This document shows positions 42,958 to 50,922 of a stretch of DNA of 64,000 bases, piece after piece (within the stretch, counting starts at the first letter, position 1; every line of letters begins with the position of its first letter). Location: assembly GCA_963840785.1 (NCBI GenBank), contig CAWJAF010000014.1:1-64000 (forward strand), written 5' to 3'. Position numbers and translations under genes: made by a program. A model generated the notes under the pieces. The model ran no database searches. It was not told the origin of the DNA and was given only the letters and a program-made list of their open reading frames with translations. Origin of the DNA: JALYOK01 sp963840785 (GTDB taxonomy: Bacteria; Pseudomonadota; Gammaproteobacteria; Burkholderiales; JALYOK01).

Positions 42958-44403
42958 ATGGCAACAACGGAATTTGATATCTGTGTGATCGGTGGCGGCG
43001 CAGCCGGTTTGGTCGTTTCCGCCGGCGGGTCAACGCTCGGCGCGAAGGTCGCGCTAATCGAAAAACACGAAGGCGGTATGGGCGGCGATTGCTTGCATTT
43101 TGGCTGTGTTCCGAGCAAGACATTGCTACGCTCCGCCAAAGTTGCGCATCAAATGCGTCACGCCGACCGCTACGCCATTTCTCCTGCAAATCCGCAAATT
43201 GATGTCGGCAAAGTCATGCAACGCGTGGCCGGCGTTATCGCTTCAATTGAACCGAACGACAGTCCTGAGCGCTTTCGTAGCCTGGGCGTTGATGTGTCGT
43301 TTGGTACGGGGCAATTCACCGATCCACGAACGTTTACGGTCGGTTCACGAAAGTTCACCGCCAGAAATTTTGTCATCGCCACTGGCTCACGTCCCGGTGT
43401 GCCGCCGATTCCAGGGCTGAGTGATGTGCCTTTTCTTACCAACGAAACGGTATTCAAGATCAACGAACCGGTACCAAGCATGATTGTCATTGGCGCGGGC
43501 CCTATCGGTTGTGAAATGGCGCAAGCGTTTGTGCGCCTTGGCAGCAAAGTCGCGGTCGTCGATTTGAGTTCAACATTGTTGCCGCGCGAAGACGCCGATC
43601 TCGCCGCCGTGATTCGAACGCAAATGGAAGCCGATGGCATCGAGTTTCATCTTGGCGTGACGCCGACCAAAGCCGAAGGCAAAGCCGGTGCGATTTCGCT
43701 TTGGGTGAAAGATAAAGATGGCCGGGAAATCAAACTCGATGCCTCGCATTTGTTGGTCGCCGCGGGACGCAAAATGAATGTCGAAGGTCTGGGTCTAGAA
43801 GCCGCCGGCGTACAAACGGAAAAAGGCCGCATCGTTTCCGACGCGACCTTACGCACGACCAACAAACATATTTATGTGTGTGGCGACGTCGCCGGCTCGT
43901 TCCAATTTACTCACATGGCGGAGCATCACGCCGGCGTCGTGCTGCGCAATATCTTAAATCCGCTGCCGTTTAAATTCGCCAAAACCGAAACCCGCGTGAT
44001 TCCGTGGTGTACGTTTACCGAGCCGGAGTTGGCGCGCGTCGGCGTTTCCGAAACGGAAGCGAAGCAGCAGAATATTCCTCACCGTGTTTATAAATTCCCG
44101 TTCGAGGAAATGGATCGCGCGCGCGCGGAAGGCGACACCGAAGGCTTCGCAAAAATCATCACCGATCCGAAAGGCGTGATCCTCGGCGCAGCGATTGCGG
44201 GGCCCCATGCCGGCGAGCTGATTCACGAATATGTATTGGCCATGGCCAAACGCATGACGACCAACGACTTGTCCGGCATCATTCATATTTATCCGACTTT
44301 GGCGCAAATTAATCGCCGCGTTGCCGATCAACGGCGCAAGGAATCACTGACGCCGACGGCGAAGAAATGGATTATGCGAATCGCGGGGTTGCGTGGAGCA
44401 TAG
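42958..44403 (+). CDS. MerA-like pyridine nucleotide-disulfide oxidoreductase
   Basis: 481 residues. FAD-binding GGGAAGLVVSAGGSTLGAKV at the N-terminus is followed by the redox-active pair GGDCLHFGCVPSKTLLRSA (C-x4-C). The NAD(P)H-binding fold reads MIVIGAGPIGCEMAQAFVRL, the second FAD motif TNKHIYVCGDVAGSFQFTHM, and the C-terminal dimerisation domain ends GIIHIYPTLAQINRRVADQR. The HIYPT spelling instead of HAHPT and the absence of an N-terminal HMA domain or C-terminal cysteine pair argue against true mercuric reductase and against lipoamide dehydrogenase. A TVP38-family gene follows, a pairing seen elsewhere. Substrate unknown. Confidence 0.88.
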   Translation: MATTEFDICVIGGGAAGLVVSAGGSTLGAKVALIEKHEGGMGGDCLHFGCVPSKTLLRSAKVAHQMRHADRYAISPANPQIDVGKVMQRVAGVIASIEPNDSPERFRSLGVDVSFGTGQFTDPRTFTVGSRKFTARNFVIATGSRPGVPPIPGLSDVPFLTNETVFKINEPVPSMIVIGAGPIGCEMAQAFVRLGSKVAVVDLSSTLLPREDADLAAVIRTQMEADGIEFHLGVTPTKAEGKAGAISLWVKDKDGREIKLDASHLLVAAGRKMNVEGLGLEAAGVQTEKGRIVSDATLRTTNKHIYVCGDVAGSFQFTHMAEHHAGVVLRNILNPLPFKFAKTETRVIPWCTFTEPELARVGVSETEAKQQNIPHRVYKFPFEEMDRARAEGDTEGFAKIITDPKGVILGAAIAGPHAGELIHEYVLAMAKRMTTNDLSGIIHIYPTLAQINRRVADQRRKESLTPTAKKWIMRIAGLRGA

Positions 44404-44452
44404 CCTGGAGAGGCAATACCAGAGCGGGCTTCCAGTCATGCATTGCCACGAC
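44402..44452. repeat. Dispersed repeat, copy at 44.4 kb
   Basis: AGCCTGGAGAGGCAATACCA then GAGCGGGCTTCCAGTCATGC and ATTGCCACGA. The first part matches the 20413 palindrome and the middle matches the copy at 26161, tying these into one family. It starts at the stop codon of the flavoprotein gene. Confidence 0.6.
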
Positions 44453-44512
44453 GCAGTATTGATGTGGCTTGTGGCACTGGAGCTTAATTTTTTATCACCA
44501 AGCTTTACTACT

Positions 44513-44541
44513 GTCATTCCCGCCTTCGCGGGACTGACGAC
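44513..44541. repeat. GTCATTCCCGCCTTCGCGGG repeat
   Basis: A hairpin-forming unit (CCCGCCTTCGCGGG core) bounded by GTCATT and ACTGAC. Same family as 38611 and 48781. Confidence 0.75.
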
Positions 44542-44594
44542 GTTGAGCGCTTCGGTTATAGCGTCCATCGAGTAATGCGACCAACTGCTAATCC

Positions 44595-45281
44595 ATGAAA
44601 AACTCCGCCACACTAATTAAAATCCTAATTCTCGCCTTATTCGTCGGGGGCATTATTCTCTTTTTTGCACTCGGCGGACAAAAATATCTCAACTTGGAAA
44701 CGCTCAAAGCCAATCGCGATGCGCTGATTCAATACACCGAACAGCACTACGTCACGGCGTTCATTATCGGATTTCTGATCTACACCATTTCGACGGCGCT
44801 CAGCCTACCCGGCGGATTAATTTTGTCGCTGTCGATGGGATTGGTGTTCGGCCGTTGGGCCGGTACGGTGCTGATCGTCCTCGCCGCAACGCTCGGCGCG
44901 ACCTTAGTATTCCTCGCCGCACGCTATATTTTTGCCGACATGGCGCGTAAAAAGATTGGCGGCTTGGCGCAAAAAATCAACGAAGGCTTTACCAAGGACG
45001 CGTTCAACTATTTATTGTTTCTGCGACTCGTGCCGCTGTTTCCATTTTGGCTGGTGAATCTCGCGCCGGCGTTCACCAACGTTTCGCTCAAAACCTACGT
45101 CACCGCGACCGCGATCGGCATCTTGCCTGGCACCTTTGTATTTGCGAATCTTGGGCAGAACCTAGGGCGAATCTCGTCGACCAAAGAATTGCTCACACCG
45201 GGAATTCTCGGCGCCTTCGTGCTACTTGGCGTGTTCGCGCTAATTCCCGTTTTGTACAAAAAATACAAGGCTAAAGCGTAA
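44595..45281 (+). CDS. TVP38/TMEM64 family (DedA-like) membrane protein
   Basis: 228 residues with about six hydrophobic segments: ILILALFVGGIILFFALGG, VTAFIIGFLIYTISTALSLP, GTVLIVLAATLGATLVFLAA and a C-terminal ILGAFVLLGVFALIPVLYKK. The family core GGLILSLSMGLVFGRWAGTV and FNYLLFLRLVPLFPFWLVNL is plain. Members of the wider DedA superfamily move lipids across membranes. Placed between the MerA-like flavoprotein and the DUF547 gene, with 191 bases of repeat-rich sequence upstream. Confidence 0.92.
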   Translation: MKNSATLIKILILALFVGGIILFFALGGQKYLNLETLKANRDALIQYTEQHYVTAFIIGFLIYTISTALSLPGGLILSLSMGLVFGRWAGTVLIVLAATLGATLVFLAARYIFADMARKKIGGLAQKINEGFTKDAFNYLLFLRLVPLFPFWLVNLAPAFTNVSLKTYVTATAIGILPGTFVFANLGQNLGRISSTKELLTPGILGAFVLLGVFALIPVLYKKYKAKA

Positions 45282-45364
45282 TGAAAATCCCTGCTCGCAG
45301 ACCGATGTATGCTGACGGGCCGCGTCGGACGTTATATTCTTTGTCAGTCAAATAGGAGCGTGTT

Positions 45365-46099
45365 TTGAACATTTCTGTGCATAAATTTTTTGCTGCTGCG
45401 TTGTTTCTTATCGCCGGGTCCGCGTTCGCCGAGATCGATCATGGTCTTTACGACAGCGTGCTCAAAGCCCACACCAAGGATGGCCAGGTCAACTATCCCG
45501 CTGTTGCGGCCGATAAGTCCTTCGCGACCTATCTCGAGCAGCTTGCCGCGACACCGGCGCCCAGTGCGAAGAACGATAAACTGGTTTACTACATGAATGC
45601 CTACAACGCGCTGGCGATGAAGGGCATTATCGATGGCAAATCGCCGTCGAATTTTATTGGCCGCCAACTATTTTTTAAGTCGGCCAAATTCAAATTGGCT
45701 GGCGGCGAAACCAATCTTCACAATATCGAACACGAAATTTTGCGCAAACTTGGCGAGCCGCGCATTCATTTTGCCATCGTATGCGCCTCGTCATCCTGCC
45801 CAAAAATTCGCAGCGATGCGTTTACCGCGGCAAAACTTGAGGAACAGCTCGACGACAATACGCGCCGTTTTATCAACGATCCCACGCGCAACCGTTACGA
45901 CAAGAAAGAAAAGATTGCCTATCTGTCGCAGATTTTCAAATGGTTCGCCGAAGATTTCGAGGCAAGCGCCGGTTCCGCGCAAAAATTCGTCGCGAAATAT
46001 GTCAGCGATCCCGACGTCGCAAAAGAAATGGCGGCCGACGGTTATAAGGTGAAGTTTCTGGATTACAGTTGGAACCTGAACGGAACTCCGCCGAAATAG
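45365..46099 (+). CDS. DUF547 exported protein
   Basis: 244 residues from a TTG start at 45365, supported by AGGAG seven bases upstream; no ATG or GTG gives a signal peptide. The leader is MNISVHKFFAAALFLIAGSA with cleavage after AFA. The DUF547 domain shows LVYYMNAYNALAMKGIIDG, LHNIEHEILRKLGEPRIHFA, the cysteine-containing IVCASSSCPKIRSDAFTAAK and the ending KFLDYSWNLNG. The family has a cysteine-protease-like fold in some analyses, but its role in bacteria is unknown. It starts the tight six-gene run ending at 50649. Confidence 0.9.
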   Translation: MNISVHKFFAAALFLIAGSAFAEIDHGLYDSVLKAHTKDGQVNYPAVAADKSFATYLEQLAATPAPSAKNDKLVYYMNAYNALAMKGIIDGKSPSNFIGRQLFFKSAKFKLAGGETNLHNIEHEILRKLGEPRIHFAIVCASSSCPKIRSDAFTAAKLEEQLDDNTRRFINDPTRNRYDKKEKIAYLSQIFKWFAEDFEASAGSAQKFVAKYVSDPDVAKEMAADGYKVKFLDYSWNLNGTPPK

Positions 46100-46106
46100 A
46101 GCTTCC

Positions 46107-46799
46107 ATGCGGCTCTCCATCGTCATCCCCGTTCTGAACGAAGCCGATGGAATTGAACGTTTTTTGTCCTCGCTTCAATCGCTGCGCCGCCAAGGTCACG
46201 AAGTCATCGTGGCTGACGGCGGCAGCAACGATGGCACGGCGCAACGCGCCGCTTCACTCGCCGATCACGTAATCCAAAGCCCGCGTGGGCGCGCTGCGCA
46301 AATGAACGCCGGCGCGGCGCTCGCGCGCCGCGAGGTCTTATTTTTCCTGCATGCCGATTGCCATTTGCCGAGCGACAGCGCACACTTAATTCTCGACGGC
46401 CTAAAAAACAGCGAGCGGCGCTGGGGCCGCTTTGATATCAAACTTTCCGGCAATCGTTATATGTTTCGCGTCGTCGAATGGTTCATGAACACGCGCTCGC
46501 GCTTAACCCATATTTCCAGCGGCGACCAAGGTCTGTTTGTTGAGCGCGAATTGTTTACGTCCATCGGCGGCTTTCCGGTCATTCCGCTCATGGAAGACGT
46601 CGCGATCAGCCGGCAATTGAAGCAAATTGCGCCGCCGCTTTGCCTGCGCGCAACGATCACGACGTCGAGCCGACGTTGGGAAAAGAACGGCGTGTGGCGC
46701 ACCATCTGGCTAATGTGGCGTTTGCGCTATGCCTACTGGCGTGGCGTCGATCCGCGGGATTTGGCGCGCATCTACTATCCTCAATCAACCCATGGCTGA
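46107..46799 (+). CDS. TIGR04283-type family 2 glycosyltransferase (rSAM/selenodomain-associated transferase 2)
   Basis: 230 residues with no signal sequence. A GT-A fold is shown by LSIVIPVLNEADGIERFLSS, EVIVADGGSNDGTAQRAASL and the signature QSPRGRAAQMNAGAALARRE, followed by LFFLHADCHLP and FPVIPLMEDVAISRQLK. This combination is diagnostic of the family first named rSAM/selenodomain-associated transferase 2 and now often annotated as an arsenosugar-biosynthesis glycosyltransferase. It overlaps the next gene by eight bases. Donor and acceptor are unknown. Confidence 0.9.
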   Translation: MRLSIVIPVLNEADGIERFLSSLQSLRRQGHEVIVADGGSNDGTAQRAASLADHVIQSPRGRAAQMNAGAALARREVLFFLHADCHLPSDSAHLILDGLKNSERRWGRFDIKLSGNRYMFRVVEWFMNTRSRLTHISSGDQGLFVERELFTSIGGFPVIPLMEDVAISRQLKQIAPPLCLRATITTSSRRWEKNGVWRTIWLMWRLRYAYWRGVDPRDLARIYYPQSTHG

Positions 46800-47445
46800 T
46801 GCCGCCGGCTGCCGCATTATCGTATTTGCTAAAGCGCCGATCGCCGGCCAGGTCAAAACCCGTTTGTGTCCGCCGCTTTCGCCCGAAGAAGCCGCAGAAT
46901 TGCACCGCCGGATGATTATGCATACGCTGAACACCGCGTCCCTGGCTGATCTTGGGCCGGTGGCGCTACACTGCGCGCCGCATACCGAGCATGATTTTTT
47001 CGCCCATTGCCGCCGCGATTTTGCGGTTCGACTCCAGTCTCAAGTTGCCGGCGATCTCGGTTTAAAAATGCAAATCGCGCTGAATGGCGCCGGCCGCGCG
47101 ATCCTCATCGGCACCGATTGCCCGAGCATCACCCCAGCCTATTTGCGCGACGCCGCGGCGGCCTTGTCGTCGGCCAACTCAATCGTCTTCGGCCCGGCCG
47201 ACGACGGCGGCTACGGCTTAATCGGTATTAACGGTGCAACACCGGACATTTTTAGCGGAATCCCCTGGGGCACTTCCGACGTAATGAAATCAACTCGTAA
47301 TATACTAAGCGCTACGGGCCAGGCATGGCGCGAGCTAGCGCCGATTTGGGATGTGGACAGGCCGAAAGATTTAGAGCGGCTCGCAAGCGATGCCGAGTTG
47401 AATTACTTACTTAACGGTTTTGCGCTTGCGCCGGTGGCGAGCTAG
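46792..47445 (+). CDS. TIGR04282-type transferase (DUF2064; rSAM/selenodomain-associated transferase 1)
   Basis: 217 residues from the ATG at 46792. The nucleotidyltransferase-like GT-A fold begins CRIIVFAKAPIAGQVKTRLC followed by PPLSPEEAAELHRRMIMHTL. The middle carries GRAILIGTDCPSITPAYLRD and IVFGPADDGGYGLIGINGAT, in which GTDCP and DDGGY are the family signatures. It nearly always occurs beside a TIGR04283 gene, as here with overlapping frames. Function is unproven; it resembles sugar-nucleotide or phosphate-sugar transferases. Confidence 0.92.
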   Translation: MADAAGCRIIVFAKAPIAGQVKTRLCPPLSPEEAAELHRRMIMHTLNTASLADLGPVALHCAPHTEHDFFAHCRRDFAVRLQSQVAGDLGLKMQIALNGAGRAILIGTDCPSITPAYLRDAAAALSSANSIVFGPADDGGYGLIGINGATPDIFSGIPWGTSDVMKSTRNILSATGQAWRELAPIWDVDRPKDLERLASDAELNYLLNGFALAPVAS

Positions 47446-47464
47446 GCGAAAAGTAAAAAGAACT

Positions 47465-48736
47465 ATGGAAAAAACGATACTAGTGCTGTTTCCAAACGAA
47501 TGGGATTTTCTTGAGTTCGGCTCGGACCGCTATCGCGGCCATACCCGCTTTATCTACGAAGGTTTTGACGTTCATAAATTTCCGGAAAACGCGAAGCTCA
47601 TGGTGTTTTCCGCCGAGCGCTTTATCGCGCGCATGGTAAAAAAATATCGCGACGCGAATCTCGCTGGCGTCCTAAGCAACGAGGAACAATTCGGCGCGCT
47701 GATCGCATCGGTCGTCGCCGAGCGGCTCGGACTACCGGGCGTGCCGCCCGCCGCGATCTTGATTGCGCAGCACAAATACTACGCGCGCGAATATTCCAAC
47801 AAAGTTGCGCCGGAAGCCACGCCCGCTTACACCGTGTTCAGCCCGTATGTCAGTCGCGAAGAAGACGTCAAACAAAAATTTCCGCTATTCGTCAAACCGG
47901 TCAAAGCGACTTACTCGATCCTCGCAAAAAGGGTAAACAATTTTAGCGAACTTCAAAGCCATCTGACGTTCAAACCACTGGAAACTTGGATACTGAAAAA
48001 ATTGATCCAGCCGGCGGAGGATTTGGGACGCGTATACACCGACTTTACATTGGATGCCCACCAGATTTTGGGCGAGGAAGTATTGGAGGGCGTGCAAGTT
48101 ACCGTTGATGGTTACGTCCACAATGGCGTCGTTAAAATCATGGGCGTGGTCGACGCGGTGATGTATCCCGGCACCAACGCGTTTCAGCGTTTCGAGTATC
48201 CCTCATCGTTGCCGCAAAGCGTGCAGGATCGCATGGGCGATGTGGTGGCACGGGTCGTTAAGGAGTTCGGCCTCAATCAAAGTTTGTTTAACGTCGAATT
48301 TTTTTACGACGCGGCAACGGATGATCTCAAGCTGATCGAAATGAATCCGCGCATGGCCTATCAGTTTGCCGATTTATACGAAAAGGTCGATGGTTACAAT
48401 CCTTACGATATTTTGCTCGACCTCACGCGCGGCAAAACACCGCGCCACGCTTATCGACAAGGCCTGTATAACCACGCTGCGAGCTTTGTGCTACGCGCCT
48501 TTCCTGGCAGCGAATTAAAAGCCGGGCCGGACGAAGCGCGCGTTAACGAAATTCGCAAACAGTATCCCGACGCGCGTATTTTGGTTTACTTAAAGAAAGG
48601 CAGCAGCCTGGCGCGCGAGTATAAATGGCTCGGCAGTTATCGCTACGCGGTACTTAACCTTGGCGCGAAAACCAGCCAAGATTTGCATCAGCGCTATCAC
48701 CAAGTGCGCAGTCAATTGCCGTTTGTGTTTGCGTAG
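47465..48736 (+). CDS. ATP-grasp domain protein of unknown specificity
   Basis: 423 residues from the ATG at 47465. The N-terminal pre-ATP-grasp fold holds MEKTILVLFPNEWDFLEFGS and AGVLSNEEQFGALIASVVAE. The ATP-grasp core has PLFVKPVKATYSILAKRVNN (nucleotide lysine), EEVLEGVQVTVDGYVHNGVV and the metal-binding NVEFFYDAATDDLKLIEMNP followed by R and M. A C-terminal domain ends YHQVRSQLPFVFA. It is of the D-Ala-D-Ala ligase/biotin-carboxylase-like superfamily and should ligate a carboxylate to an amine, thiol or hydroxyl. No known ligase family is recognised. It lies 19 bases after the TIGR04282 gene. Confidence 0.85.
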   Translation: MEKTILVLFPNEWDFLEFGSDRYRGHTRFIYEGFDVHKFPENAKLMVFSAERFIARMVKKYRDANLAGVLSNEEQFGALIASVVAERLGLPGVPPAAILIAQHKYYAREYSNKVAPEATPAYTVFSPYVSREEDVKQKFPLFVKPVKATYSILAKRVNNFSELQSHLTFKPLETWILKKLIQPAEDLGRVYTDFTLDAHQILGEEVLEGVQVTVDGYVHNGVVKIMGVVDAVMYPGTNAFQRFEYPSSLPQSVQDRMGDVVARVVKEFGLNQSLFNVEFFYDAATDDLKLIEMNPRMAYQFADLYEKVDGYNPYDILLDLTRGKTPRHAYRQGLYNHAASFVLRAFPGSELKAGPDEARVNEIRKQYPDARILVYLKKGSSLAREYKWLGSYRYAVLNLGAKTSQDLHQRYHQVRSQLPFVFA

Positions 48737-48753
48737 GCTTCGACATTATTTCT

Positions 48754-49530
48754 TTGCTTAGTCGATTAGCGCTCCACGTTGTCATTCCCGCGAAGGCGGG
48801 AATCCAATTTTTATGCTTTTCAATTGCGATATGCCTGGCCATAGTTGAAAGCCACGCCGCAGAAAACGTTATCGAACTCGGAATCTTCTCAAAATCCACA
48901 CCCGGCGGCGCGCTACCCGAAGGCTGGCAACCGCAAACTTTCAAAAAAATCGACAAGCACACGATCTACGAACTCATCAAAGACGGCGATACCACCATTG
49001 TCAAAGCCAGCGCAAAGGCTTCCGCCTCGGGCTTAACCAAGCCGCTTGATCTGGACCTCAAAGATTTTCCGATTTTGGAATGGCGCTGGAAAGTGGCGAA
49101 CGTCATCGCGAAAGGCAATCCAAAAAGCAAAGCGGGCGATGACTACCCGGCGCGCATTTATCTCACCTTCAAATATGATCCGACGCGCGTTTCCGCATGG
49201 CAACGCACTAAATATGGACTCGCCAAATCATTGTACGGCAGCTATCCGCCCCACGCCGGCATTAACTATATTTGGGAAACTAAACTAGCGGTCGGCACCG
49301 TCGTGCCGAATGCCTATACCGACCGTCTGCGCATGATCGTGGTGGAAAGCGGCGCCGCAAAATTAAACGAATGGCAAAGCTATCGCCGTAACGTATATGA
49401 AGACTACAAGCAAGCCTTCGGCGAAGAGCCGCCGAAAGTCTCCGGCATTGCCATCATGACCGACACCGACAACACCGGCGAATCGGCCACGGCGTTTTAC
49501 GGTGACATTCGTTTGCGCAAATCCGAATAA
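48754..49530 (+). CDS. DUF3047 exported protein
   Basis: About 258 residues from a TTG at 48754, the only plausible start that includes a signal segment (LCFSIAICLAIVESHAAE). The DUF3047 body is clear: FPILEWRWKVANVIAKGNPK, AGDDYPARIYLTFKYDP, INYIWETKLAVGTVVPNAYT and GIAIMTDTDNTGESATAFYG. Codons about 10-17, encoding VIPAKAGI, come from an intergenic repeat at 48781-48805 that lies inside the reading frame just before the hydrophobic core. The start is thus uncertain. Family function is unknown; the fold is probably a periplasmic beta-sandwich. Confidence 0.83.
   Translation: MLSRLALHVVIPAKAGIQFLCFSIAICLAIVESHAAENVIELGIFSKSTPGGALPEGWQPQTFKKIDKHTIYELIKDGDTTIVKASAKASASGLTKPLDLDLKDFPILEWRWKVANVIAKGNPKSKAGDDYPARIYLTFKYDPTRVSAWQRTKYGLAKSLYGSYPPHAGINYIWETKLAVGTVVPNAYTDRLRMIVVESGAAKLNEWQSYRRNVYEDYKQAFGEEPPKVSGIAIMTDTDNTGESATAFYGDIRLRKSE
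48781..48805. repeat. GTCATTCCCGCGAAGGCGGG repeat inside the DUF3047 leader
   Basis: A perfect hairpin (CCCGC GAAG GCGGG core, extended by ATT/AAT), the best-conserved of three copies in the window. It lies within the translated leader of the DUF3047 gene. Confidence 0.85.
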
Positions 49531-49536
49531 CCAACC

Positions 49537-50649
49537 ATGAAACGATTGGTGCTCGCCGGCGGTGGCCATAGCCATTTATTTGTGCTCGAAGCCTTCGCAC
49601 AAATGCCGTTGTCCGACGTCGAAATCATTCTCGTGAATCGCACTATGCATGCGCCCTACTCTGGCATGTTGCCCGGCCTCGTCGCCGGTTTGTATACATT
49701 CGACGAATGCCATATCCATCTGGAAACGCTGGCACAAAGAAGCAAGGTTCAATTTCGCCAGACCAGTGTAACAAGTGCTGACCTGGCACAGCGGCAATTG
49801 AGGTTGGAAGACGGGACAACGCTGGGTTACGATTTACTCTCGATTAATACGGGCTCCACGCCTCCGCTAGACAATACACCGGGCGCAAAAGAAAACACGT
49901 TGGCGATCAAGCCGATTGAAGATTTTCTGTTGGGCTGGGAAGCGATGCGCGAATCGATCGCGAACAGCGAGAAGCCCATTCGCATTGCGCTGGTCGGCGG
50001 TGGCGCGGGCAGCGTCGAGCTCGCGCTGGCGATGCAGCATGCGCTGCGCGCGGCGACGGATCACGAGCCGAGGTTTGAAATCGTTTGCGACACGCCGAAT
50101 ATTTTGATGACGCACAATAACTATGTGCGCCGAAAATTTCAACGCATTCTAGCCCAGCGTCGTATCAGTGTTCGCGCCAATAGCCGCGTTGTCGCTTTGG
50201 AAAATCAGCAACTCATTTTTCAGCACGGCGATAAAGCCGCCTACGATTTCGTCATTTGGGTTACCGGCGCCGAACCCGCCAAATGGCCGAGCGTAGCGGG
50301 ACTCGCCACCGATGCACTGGGCTTCATTCAGATTAACGAGTCGATGCAATCGATGTCGCATGTCGATGTTTTTGCCGCCGGCGATTGCGCAACTTACGCA
50401 GCTCACCCGCGGCCGAAATCGGGCGTCTACGCTGTCCGTCAGGGCCCGCCACTCGCCAGAAATTTGCGCCACGCGTTGCAAGGCAGCCCGTTGGAAGCGT
50501 ACACGCCACAAACCCGGGCCCTCGCGCTGATCAGCAGCGGCGACCCGTACGCGGTCGCATCGTGGGGCGAAATCGGCTTCGCGGGAAAATGGGTATGGCG
50601 CTGGAAAGATAAAATCGATCGACGATTTGTCGAGCGCTTCAGTCATTAG
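49537..50649 (+). CDS. Stand-alone SelD-N-terminal-like FAD/NAD(P) oxidoreductase (TIGR03169 type)
   Basis: 370 residues, six bases after the DUF3047 gene. FAD-binding MKRLVLAGGGHSHLFVLEAF at the N-terminus is followed by the family signature MHAPYSGMLPGLVAGLYTFD. The NAD(P)H-binding loop reads IRIALVGGGAGSVELALAM and the second FAD contact HVDVFAAGDCATYA. This form is found fused to the N-terminus of selenide, water dikinase (SelD) in many bacteria. Here it stands alone, and no SelD kinase domain follows before the next gene. The catalytic role of the domain is unproven, with a chalcogen-linked redox reaction the usual suggestion. Confidence 0.88.
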   Translation: MKRLVLAGGGHSHLFVLEAFAQMPLSDVEIILVNRTMHAPYSGMLPGLVAGLYTFDECHIHLETLAQRSKVQFRQTSVTSADLAQRQLRLEDGTTLGYDLLSINTGSTPPLDNTPGAKENTLAIKPIEDFLLGWEAMRESIANSEKPIRIALVGGGAGSVELALAMQHALRAATDHEPRFEIVCDTPNILMTHNNYVRRKFQRILAQRRISVRANSRVVALENQQLIFQHGDKAAYDFVIWVTGAEPAKWPSVAGLATDALGFIQINESMQSMSHVDVFAAGDCATYAAHPRPKSGVYAVRQGPPLARNLRHALQGSPLEAYTPQTRALALISSGDPYAVASWGEIGFAGKWVWRWKDKIDRRFVERFSH

Positions 50650-50922
50650 TTGTCCAACCCATTCCCAATGTTGCTAACTGGGACTGACGCCATACGTCAA
50701 TCCTTAGCGAAGTTTGCGCATGTTGCGCTGAATTTCACCGGTTGTCGGCGCGATCTGAAACGCGGTTCGGTAAGTTCATCTAATTGATTAGATTAATTAA
50801 TTGTAAATTCTTTCCGATAAAGTTCGCAGACGACTTGCGCAATTTGAACTGCGGTAAAGACGGTACGTTTTTTGCTTCAATACTCTCGTTGTTTTGTGTT
50901 CACGTCTTTCGAGGGTATTTCT

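Noticed and set aside
42958..44403. True mercuric reductase or dihydrolipoamide dehydrogenase
   Set aside because: There is no HMA domain, no C-terminal cysteine pair and no mer or lpd-type neighbours, and the C-terminal HIYPT differs from the HAHPT of lipoamide dehydrogenase.
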